DNA from: JBEBXQ01 sp040391535
GTDB taxonomy: Bacteria > Bacteroidota > Bacteroidia > Cytophagales > Spirosomataceae
Assembly (NCBI GenBank): GCA_040391535.1
Contig: JBEBXQ010000180.1
Span: 1 to 7,230 of the forward strand
DNA length: 7,230 nt
Direction of reading: 5' to 3'
Made by a program: the position numbers and the translations under genes
Notes under the pieces: model-generated
Databases searched by the model: none
What the model saw: only the letters and a program-made list of their open reading frames with translations
Told to the model about the DNA's origin: nothing
Shown here: positions 1 through 6,207 of the stretch, piece after piece
Numbering within the stretch: position 1 is the first letter of the stretch
How the letters are laid out: every line of letters begins with the position of its first letter

Positions 1-431
1 GTGCCTTAAATGCTCTGTTTTTTCTCCCGCTGCAGCTCACCGGCAACAACCGGAATCACCTGGACATTGCAGCGAAAGGAAGATTACTTCCCTCATTTTC
101 AGAAGCGTGCAATATGGCACTGACTTTCAGCCTGACCCTCATCTGCTGGGTATTTTTCAGGGCAGAAAGCATTCCTCATGCGCTTGATTACTTGTCGGGA
201 ATATGCTCCGTCTCACTGTTTACCATACCAGAGGTCAATACTGTACATTTATTATTTCCGGTTTCATTTTTCATCATTATCGAATGGACAGGAAGAGAAG
301 GGAATTATGCCATCGAGAAGCTGGGGCTCGAATGGCGAAAGCCCGTCAGATATACCTTTTATTATGCGCTGGTACTGGCTATACTCTGGTTTTCCGGAGA
401 AGACCAGCAATTCATCTATTTTCAGTTCTGA
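1..431 (+). CDS. AlgI-type MBOAT O-acyltransferase, C-terminal part (5' end outside window)
   Basis: This is the last 142 codons of a membrane-bound O-acyltransferase; the reading frame is open from base 3 and stops with TGA at 429-431. What is seen: a segment resembling the family's 'ALNFLLFLPL...NR..LDIVA.GRLLP' region (visible residues 1-30), a membrane helix ending in CWVFFRAES (about 47-56), a second helix before EWTGR, a third near the end, and the terminal FIYFQF. WVFFRAES and the FIYFQF ending are hallmarks of bacterial AlgI/DltB-like proteins of Bacteroidota. The family moves acyl groups, usually acetyl, across the inner membrane to an envelope or exported acceptor such as a polysaccharide. 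The catalytic histidine region lies upstream and cannot be checked. An internal ATG at 114 is not the start, because family-conserved sequence continues upstream of it. It is followed after 3 bases by an SGNH-like gene, the usual partner. The acceptor is unknown. Confidence 0.9.
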   Translation, partial: ALNALFFLPLQLTGNNRNHLDIAAKGRLLPSFSEACNMALTFSLTLICWVFFRAESIPHALDYLSGICSVSLFTIPEVNTVHLLFPVSFFIIIEWTGREGNYAIEKLGLEWRKPVRYTFYYALVLAILWFSGEDQQFIYFQF

Positions 432-434
432 CCT

Positions 435-1382
435 ATGAAGCTATTCCTTTACAGGCTTGTCTTGTTTCTGCTTCCGTTCTGCATAATCGCCTGGCCGGCC
501 GACCTTCTGTTATCCCATTATTTCAGGAAAACAATAGAATTTCCCGGAGAAACAGAGGTGATGAATGCTATTTACGAAGGCTATATTGATAGTGATATAG
601 CCATTTACGGCTCTTCACGGGCATGGGTACATATTAACCCGCAGATCATCCTGGATTCCTTAGGGAAAACCGCTTATAATTTCGGTATTGACGCGCATCA
701 CTTCCGGTTGCAATACCTGAGGCACCTGGAATATCTGAAGCATAACCGCAAACCGTCTCATATCATCGTTTCACTGGACGTCTTCAGCCTGGAAATCAGA
801 AAAGACCTGTATGGCCTGGAGCAGTTCCTGCCTTATATGCTCTGGAACAGGAATATCATTAATTATACTTCTTTTTATAAGGGTTTTGAACCCATGGATT
901 ATTACCTGCCTCTGGTGAGGTACATCGGCCGGCGTAAAGTGGTTACTACTGCGGTTTCGAATATGACCGCAGATCATGATCTGCCGAAGATCCGGACCAG
1001 AGGATTTGCCGGAATGGATAAAACCTGGAATTCGGATCTGGATAATGCAAGAGCGGAAATGAAATCCTATAAAATCAAACTGCATCAGCCATCTGTTCAG
1101 CTTTTTAAAAAGTTCCTCCGGGAATGCAGGGAAATGAACATCACCGTGACACTGGTTTGTAGTCCTGAATATATCGAAGGCCAGCAATTTGTAGTCAACC
1201 GCGACGAAATCATTGCTTTTTACCAGGATATCGCAAAAGAAAACGATCTGTTGTTTTTAGACTTTTCCGATGATGAACTCTGCTTCAACAGAGCCATGTT
1301 TTACAACTCTCTGCATCTCAATAAAACCGGCGCTGATCTTTTCACAAAGAAACTGACCGGCCGTCTTCGTCATTTGAAATAA
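435..1382 (+). CDS. Membrane-anchored SGNH-hydrolase-like protein, partner of the MBOAT acyltransferase
   Basis: A 315-residue protein with a hydrophobic N-terminal segment (about residues 4-27), probably an uncleaved anchor or signal peptide, followed by a periplasmic domain. SGNH-like blocks are visible: IAIYGSSRAW at 55-64 (block I, candidate nucleophile Ser60 or Ser61), YNFGID at 81-86, IIVSLDVFSLE at 110-120, a strand VTLVCSPEY at 238-246, and YNSLHLNKTGADLF at 290-303 as the block V region with His294. In the family the last block usually reads DxxH; here the Asp position is Asn291. Such proteins are commonly encoded directly after AlgI-type MBOAT genes and by analogy with AlgJ/AlgX are thought to hand acyl groups to, or remove them from, the acceptor. 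The ATG at 435 is 3 bases after the upstream stop, with no clear ribosome binding site, so translational coupling is likely. Enzymatic direction (transferase or esterase) and substrate cannot be told from sequence. Confidence 0.8.
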   Translation: MKLFLYRLVLFLLPFCIIAWPADLLLSHYFRKTIEFPGETEVMNAIYEGYIDSDIAIYGSSRAWVHINPQIILDSLGKTAYNFGIDAHHFRLQYLRHLEYLKHNRKPSHIIVSLDVFSLEIRKDLYGLEQFLPYMLWNRNIINYTSFYKGFEPMDYYLPLVRYIGRRKVVTTAVSNMTADHDLPKIRTRGFAGMDKTWNSDLDNARAEMKSYKIKLHQPSVQLFKKFLRECREMNITVTLVCSPEYIEGQQFVVNRDEIIAFYQDIAKENDLLFLDFSDDELCFNRAMFYNSLHLNKTGADLFTKKLTGRLRHLK

Positions 1383-1391
1383 CCATCCTGT

Positions 1392-2468
1392 CTACGAAAG
1401 CATGGATCTGTGCTTTCTGATAATAAACTGATAGTAAATACCTTTTGCCAGTTTATACAGTTTATTCAATCCGCTGGTATGCGGGAACCTGCGGTCTATA
1501 CCATATCGTATATTATTCAGCCTGGTACTGAATAGCTGGTAATAACTCATCTGCGCCCGGAGCCCCACATCCGTAGAAACAATACCACGTGGCTTCCTGA
1601 CCACCCCCGGGTCAGGAGCATAAACGCCAAACTTCAGTAATACCGAGCACCCATAATCAAACATATCTTCTTTCTTTTCGGTCATTGCCAGTTGCCTGGC
1701 TTCCTGCCAGAAAGCATAGTCTGCATTTTTTTTATTGATGAGATCAATATCGAGTATCCAGTTAAAGTTGTCGTTATTTCTTGAATCTACGGCATGAATA
1801 ATTATCAGGAATACCTCATAGGCAAGTTGTGGCTTTCTGGCGCCCGCAATACCCGGGTAGCTTTCCAGATGGTTCCACAAGTCGTTGGAGAACTCCGCTG
1901 AATGCCGGTACCCGACCCGCCAGTGAAGATCCAGCTTGCACTCGTTACTTTGATGCTTACAGCATATTTCATTACTGTACTCCAGAAAAAGGCGTCTTTT
2001 TTTATGCAGAAAACCTTCTAACACAGGGTTCATTCCATAATCCAGCGTTTTAAGTATCTCCAATGTTTTTTCCAGATCGGCCGGATGTATCAGCAGGTCA
2101 AAATCAGCCATGGGCCGCAGTTCATCCCGCTCATAATGCAGTTTGATGGAAGCCCCTTTAAAAATAATCATTTCTATCCCGGCTTCTGAAAGTGCCTCAT
2201 TTACTTTCTGAAGCTGATGTGCTATATGACGGGTTCTCAGCCACCAGTGCCTGTAAATGATCTTTATCCGTTTATCATGCACGGTAGTAATACCGTCTTT
2301 CTGATTATGATGAAAAAAATAAGGGATAAGCCGGGAAGAACAGAAGTCGAGGTCATTTATTACCACTTTTTGTTCCCAGAGACGCACCGCACATTCGCGC
2401 TCTTCCCTGGTACCGGCCAGACAGGCCTCCATCATTAATTGCCGGGTATAGGTCAGGTTCTCAATCAT
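1392..2468 (-). CDS. Nucleotidyltransferase family protein (NTP_transf_5-like)
   Basis: A 358-residue soluble protein, about the usual length for the family. The N-terminal third is helical. The nucleotidyltransferase core follows: MIIFKGAS at 100-107 (the family's 'LKG' strand), LRPMADFDLLI at 117-127 with the metal-binding pair Asp122 and Asp124, and CKLDLHWRV at 177-185, where Asp180 is the candidate third carboxylate. WILDIDLI at 237-244 and a helical C-terminus complete the pattern. The family is related to MNT/polymerase-beta-type transferases and would move a nucleotide from an NTP to an acceptor, but the acceptors are largely unknown. Members recur in RiPP clusters, including lasso-peptide clusters, and next to sugar-modifying genes. 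The ATG at 2468 is one base after the stop of the ABC exporter gene and is the last gene of the - strand operon. All three acidic residues are present, so it looks active. The specific function is not recognisable. Confidence 0.85.
   Translation of the reverse strand: MIENLTYTRQLMMEACLAGTREERECAVRLWEQKVVINDLDFCSSRLIPYFFHHNQKDGITTVHDKRIKIIYRHWWLRTRHIAHQLQKVNEALSEAGIEMIIFKGASIKLHYERDELRPMADFDLLIHPADLEKTLEILKTLDYGMNPVLEGFLHKKRRLFLEYSNEICCKHQSNECKLDLHWRVGYRHSAEFSNDLWNHLESYPGIAGARKPQLAYEVFLIIIHAVDSRNNDNFNWILDIDLINKKNADYAFWQEARQLAMTEKKEDMFDYGCSVLLKFGVYAPDPGVVRKPRGIVSTDVGLRAQMSYYQLFSTRLNNIRYGIDRRFPHTSGLNKLYKLAKGIYYQFIIRKHRSMLS
1396..1417. repeat. 7-bp perfect inverted repeat at the convergent gene ends
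   Basis: GAAAGCA at 1396-1402 and TGCTTTC at 1411-1417 can pair around an 8-base loop. The structure sits in the last codons of the nucleotidyltransferase gene and 14 bases past the stop of the + strand SGNH-like gene, so it could act as a weak bidirectional transcription stop. Neither side is followed by a T tract, and only three of seven pairs are G-C, so a classical intrinsic terminator is not supported. The repeat itself is certain; a function is only a guess. Confidence 0.3.
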
Positions 2469-2469
2469 G

Positions 2470-4134
2470 TCAGAATTCTATTATTTCATCCGCGATGTTT
2501 TCAAAACCCCGCTGATGGCTGATGATAATCACTATGGTTTTTGCTTTGATCAGCTGAATTTCCCGTTTTATTTCATTGATGGCATATTCATCGAGATGAT
2601 TGAGCGGCTCATCAAGGATTAACAATTCTGAAGAACGTAACAATTCTCGGATCAGGGCAATACGCTTGGCCTCTCCGCCTGACAACCCCTCTCCCCTCTC
2701 TCCAACCAACCGGTCAGCGGAATGCTCTGCGTAGGGCAGCAATCCCGACAGCCAGCTTGCTGCCATAGTATTCCATGCCTGTTCAGGATGTGTGTGCCCA
2801 AAGAGCGCGTTTTCTTTAATGCTTCCCATGAATATGGGCGAATCCTGGTTTAAAAAGGCGAAGCGTTTCCGCAAAAACCGAAGGTCCTTCCAGTCAAGCA
2901 GCTGATCATTCACGGCCAGTTGTCCGGTATCGGGCCGGAGTAACCCTAACAGAATATGCGCTGTTGTCGATTTTCCGCTGCCGTTTTTTCCCCTCCACAA
3001 ATATATTTTACCAGTCTCTAAATCAATATCAAGATGACGGATCGCAGGGGCTCCGTTATATCCGAAAGACAGGTCACGAATGGCTATTTTCTGAACAGGC
3101 GGCAGATCATTCAACGGGCAGGCTGTTTCCTGTGGTTCATCCTGCAAAGAAAAGAACTCCGAGATCGTTTTATGGGCTTCCTGCGCTTCTATAAAATTAC
3201 TCAGTGCCGCCGGAAGCTGCATAACATAACTCTGCACAATACTCACAATCAGCAATACCAGAAATAAGTCATCAAGGCCCACGACACCCAGCCTTACCCA
3301 GTATATACCAATAATCACCACACCGATACGCACCACATTGGACAGCACCTGGTTAATGTTACGCCATTTCGCCTGTGTAGTGAGCAACTGTGAATTGGCT
3401 TCCAGAAAAAGACCGGAGTTTTGCAGATTAGCCGCTGCCGACGCTTCATATGCCCTGTCCATTTTTATCAGATCAAACTGATCCACACATTTCGCGATCC
3501 AGTGATGCTGATCCCGCCAGGCGCGGTGAAATCGTTTTAAGATTGGCCTTGTATTGATCGTGGAAAGATAATGGCCGAGCCCCATCAGCAGCAATCCGCC
3601 AAGGCATATCAGGAACAACGGCCAGCTGATCAATGCGATGAACACACTGAGTATACCGGCGATAAAGGTGTTTATAATCAACGTTTCCAATATGGCGGCC
3701 ATTCCTGCGCGTAAACGCCAGGTTTCGACCATCAGCATGTCGAAATAATATACCCGGTTATGCCCGTGGAAAGTCAGCCAGTCGAGTGCGTTCATTTTTT
3801 CCCAGATCCGGTTAATCAGTCCGAGCGTAACGGTCTTAAGAATCTGAATGTTTTTCCCTGATTGTAAATGAGCAGCCACAGCCCCTGTTACTAGCATACA
3901 GGCAACCAGCACCATATCTGTCAATATCTGATTTTCCGGATCTACGCCCATTTTCTTTAACGACCGGAACAGATAAAAAGGCCAGACAGCAGAAATGACA
4001 ATACGTACCGCTCCGTAAAAAACAGATAAGATCAGTTGTTTCCGGGGCACCTGTTTCAGAAAGTGATACCATTGACCAAAATCATGATCGCCGGGTGCAG
4101 TCCTGCCGTTAGTCTGTACTTCTCCTTTTTTCAT
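2470..4134 (-). CDS. ABC exporter with fused membrane and ATPase domains
   Basis: A 554-residue half-transporter of the type that works as a homodimer in the inner membrane. A hydrophilic stretch of about 30 residues is followed by a six-helix membrane domain with segments near 34-56, 73-90, 147-170, 171-190, 265-285 and 287-307. The ATPase domain (about 348-554) has Walker A GKNGSGKST at 382-390, the Q-loop glutamine near Gln430, signature LSGGE at 484-488, Walker B LLILDEP at 504-510, a D-loop at HLDE 513-516 and the switch histidine His540. All nucleotide-binding motifs are intact. There is no N-terminal C39 peptidase domain, so it would export an already matured product; lasso-peptide D-type exporters have this architecture. 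The start at 4134 overlaps the upstream glycosyltransferase gene by 26 bases; no earlier in-frame start is preferred, and the nucleotides before the ATG show no good ribosome binding site. It probably exports the product made or tailored by its neighbours. Lipid or glycan export is an alternative. Confidence 0.92.
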   Translation of the reverse strand: MKKGEVQTNGRTAPGDHDFGQWYHFLKQVPRKQLILSVFYGAVRIVISAVWPFYLFRSLKKMGVDPENQILTDMVLVACMLVTGAVAAHLQSGKNIQILKTVTLGLINRIWEKMNALDWLTFHGHNRVYYFDMLMVETWRLRAGMAAILETLIINTFIAGILSVFIALISWPLFLICLGGLLLMGLGHYLSTINTRPILKRFHRAWRDQHHWIAKCVDQFDLIKMDRAYEASAAANLQNSGLFLEANSQLLTTQAKWRNINQVLSNVVRIGVVIIGIYWVRLGVVGLDDLFLVLLIVSIVQSYVMQLPAALSNFIEAQEAHKTISEFFSLQDEPQETACPLNDLPPVQKIAIRDLSFGYNGAPAIRHLDIDLETGKIYLWRGKNGSGKSTTAHILLGLLRPDTGQLAVNDQLLDWKDLRFLRKRFAFLNQDSPIFMGSIKENALFGHTHPEQAWNTMAASWLSGLLPYAEHSADRLVGERGEGLSGGEAKRIALIRELLRSSELLILDEPLNHLDEYAINEIKREIQLIKAKTIVIIISHQRGFENIADEIIEF

Positions 4135-4792
4135 CCAGATGTGTTTTCAGGAGCTTTAAAAATTCATTTTTAGGCGCAGAGCGGGTTGTATTATCGTGAT
4201 GGACTCTCCGAAATGCCAGTACCTCTTCCAGCATTATCACCGGTTCTCCCGCCCTTACCACTCTGCTGTACCATTCTACAAAATCACCGATCGCCACTTT
4301 TTCCTCAAACAATCCATATGTTTCAAACAGCGTTCTTTTCCCCAGAAAGGTAATTTTAGAATACCCTTTCAGCGGCTCCTTACGGGCACTGCTGGTTTGC
4401 GGTTCACCTTGTACAAAGCTTTCAAATTCCTGCAGCAGACTAAAGCAGATTTCCACATCACTTCCGGCCAAAGCCTGCATTTGCTTTTCCAGTTTTTCAT
4501 CATGCCATAGGTCATCAGCATCCAGAAAGGCGATGCAGGAAGCTGAAGACTGCCGTATGGCCGCATTGAGCGTCGCGGATACACCTCTGTGCGGAAACGA
4601 CAATACCTTAATCCGCTGATCTGATTGACTTAAACCGGTGACTACTGACAACGTATCATCCGTGGAGCCGTCATCTGCCACTATAATATTCACGTTCTTC
4701 CATGATTGCGCCTGTACAGAGGCAACCGCTTCCCTGATGTACTTTCCGCCGTTGTACACCGCTATAATCACATCGATATTCTGCCTGTTCAT
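4109..4792 (-). CDS. GT2-family glycosyltransferase, single domain
   Basis: A short 227-residue family 2 glycosyltransferase with a GT-A fold and no membrane segment, probably cytoplasmic. Seen in order: IDVIIAVYNGG at 6-16 (nucleotide-binding first strand), VADDGSTDD at 38-46, GVSATLNAAI at 70-79, IAFLDADDLW at 87-96 with the metal-binding DxD at 91-93, a candidate catalytic acidic segment GDFVEW at 169-174, and FRRVHHDNTT at 194-203, the loop that closes the active site in this subgroup. It would transfer a sugar from a nucleotide-sugar donor; neither donor nor acceptor can be predicted. The ATG at 4792 overlaps the TGA of the upstream glycosyltransferase gene in an ATGA arrangement, which indicates translational coupling; a purine-rich AAAGGGAG lies directly against the start. 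It lies between the tandem glycosyltransferase and the exporter, which suggests it acts on the exported product. Confidence 0.9.
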   Translation of the reverse strand: MNRQNIDVIIAVYNGGKYIREAVASVQAQSWKNVNIIVADDGSTDDTLSVVTGLSQSDQRIKVLSFPHRGVSATLNAAIRQSSASCIAFLDADDLWHDEKLEKQMQALAGSDVEICFSLLQEFESFVQGEPQTSSARKEPLKGYSKITFLGKRTLFETYGLFEEKVAIGDFVEWYSRVVRAGEPVIMLEEVLAFRRVHHDNTTRSAPKNEFLKLLKTHLDEKRRSTD

Positions 4793-6207
4793 CTCCCTTT
4801 GATCTGTCTGTGTAATAACCCCAGAATTTCATTGCGCAATACCGGCTTATTCTGACTTGCATTATTGCCATGATACCACTTCTTCAGCAACAGCATATCC
4901 ACGTTATTTTCCTTAAAGCCCGCTTTACGAAGCCTCCGGATCAGATCAAAATCGCTGCTTACTTCCAGTGATTCATCAAACATACTGACACTCAGCAAGA
5001 CATGTTTGCGGATCAGCAGCGCGCTGGGTACAAAGGAGCGGTGTTCTTCCAATAGTTTTTCACTGAAATTAGCCGGAAGCGTCACCCCTTCATGACAGAC
5101 AAACCGCTGATTACAGGTCACAAAGGCACAATACGGGTCCTTTTTTAACACATTCCACTGTTCCCGCAGCTTAGAAAGTTCCCATTCATCATCCTGATCC
5201 AGAAAAGCGATGATTTCACCGCGGCAATGCTTTATACCCTTGTTACGCGCTGCCGCGACTCCGGCATTTTCCTGACGGATAATAGTCACCTCAGGATAAT
5301 GAGCGGCAATGAAGCCGGCTCCCCCGTCTGTTGACCCGTCATCCACAACGATCAGCTCCCGGTTGGTATAGGTCTGACTTACTACACTGTCTATCGTTTT
5401 CCTGATAAGCTCCTTTCCGTTATAAAGGGGAAGCACAATGCTGATCAGGGGATCGGGCTGGTTTATTCTGAAATCTTTTATCTGTGGCATGTATGGATTG
5501 CTCTGATTCATTTTTCTTCTTTGGAGAGATTGATGGAATATTTTCAGCAACTGCAGCTCTTCCATGCTTTTATTGACCGACATGTTGTTGCCATGCACAT
5601 GATAAAGCAAAGTAGTCGCTTCGGTGATCACGATACCTGTATTTTCTTCTCTCAGACGGAACCACCACTCCACATCTTCACTAAAGATCAGGGACGCATC
5701 AAAAAAGAGCCCTTTTTCAAACACACTTTTTCTGACCAGCAGAGCACCCAGATGAACATGCGTAACCCGGCTTTGCTCATCTTCAAAACGCATATTCAGG
5801 TCGGCTGATCCTTCCTGTACGATATACTTTATTTTTCCGCCCGCAACTCCGGTATCCGCCGAACGAAAATAAGGCAACAGTATGCTTAATTTATCTTCCG
5901 GCCATTCGTCATCCGCATCCAGAAAACCGATAATATCCCCCTCAGCGGCCTCAATACCCCTGTTTCTTGCCGCCGCCGGACCCGCCTGTTTTCCGGTATG
6001 CAATACCCTGCACAGCGGAAACTCCTTCACCAACCGGTGCAGCTGAGCCAGATACCCTTCGTCCGAAGCGTCGTTAACGATGATCATCTCGACAGAACAG
6101 GTATTGTGTCTCAACGCGTCCTGCGCCATGATGCTTACAACCGCTCTACGCAGTTCCGGCCCGTTGTTTCGGGTGGGAATGATCACACTGACGTTATGAA
6201 AGTTCAT
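4789..6207 (-). CDS. Two-domain GT2-family glycosyltransferase
   Basis: A 472-residue protein made of two complete GT2 domains in tandem without membrane segments. Domain 1 (about 1-225): VSVIIPTRNN at 6-15, VNDAS at 44-48, GPAAARNRGI at 76-85, DADDEW at 97-102, SEDVEWWFR at 176-184 and YHVHGNNMS at 202-210. Domain 2 (about 250-472): ISIVLPLYNG at 255-264, VDDGSTD at 288-294, AGVAAARNKGI at 315-325, DQDDEW at 337-342, SSDFDLIRRL at 417-426 and WYHGNNAS at 444-451. Both keep the donor-binding and DxD motifs, so both could be active and add two sugars in sequence, as bifunctional GT2 enzymes do. The domains are clearly related but not identical; domain 2 resembles the following single-domain enzyme in its DDGSTD segment. 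The ATG at 6207 overlaps the end of the kinase gene by 14 bases, with TTTAAAGG right before it. Donor sugars and acceptor are unknown. Confidence 0.9.
   Translation of the reverse strand: MNFHNVSVIIPTRNNGPELRRAVVSIMAQDALRHNTCSVEMIIVNDASDEGYLAQLHRLVKEFPLCRVLHTGKQAGPAAARNRGIEAAEGDIIGFLDADDEWPEDKLSILLPYFRSADTGVAGGKIKYIVQEGSADLNMRFEDEQSRVTHVHLGALLVRKSVFEKGLFFDASLIFSEDVEWWFRLREENTGIVITEATTLLYHVHGNNMSVNKSMEELQLLKIFHQSLQRRKMNQSNPYMPQIKDFRINQPDPLISIVLPLYNGKELIRKTIDSVVSQTYTNRELIVVDDGSTDGGAGFIAAHYPEVTIIRQENAGVAAARNKGIKHCRGEIIAFLDQDDEWELSKLREQWNVLKKDPYCAFVTCNQRFVCHEGVTLPANFSEKLLEEHRSFVPSALLIRKHVLLSVSMFDESLEVSSDFDLIRRLRKAGFKENNVDMLLLKKWYHGNNASQNKPVLRNEILGLLHRQIKGR

Noticed and set aside
771..1187. Open frame of 138 codons on the - strand inside the SGNH-like gene
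   Set aside because: It is antisense to a gene with recognisable family motifs, shows no family features of its own and has no start signal; it is a shadow frame.
1422..1466. 9-bp inverted repeat (AATAAACTG at 1422-1430, CAGTTTATT at 1458-1466) with a second CAGTTTAT copy at 1449-1456
   Set aside because: The copies encode a KLYKLAK segment of the nucleotidyltransferase, are A+T-rich with a long loop, and lie inside the coding region; a chance match is likelier than a terminator.
4552..4583. Single-domain glycosyltransferase has SATLN where most GT2 enzymes have xxARN
   Set aside because: This substitution is a common variant in the GT2 family, and the DxD and other motifs are intact, so loss of activity is not indicated.
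4511..5935. Three similar nucleotide stretches near 4511-4536, 5187-5215 and 5907-5935 that look like a dispersed repeat
   Set aside because: Each encodes the same conserved GT2 segment ending in the FLD-x-DD motif on the - strand, so the similarity is explained by protein conservation and domain relatedness.
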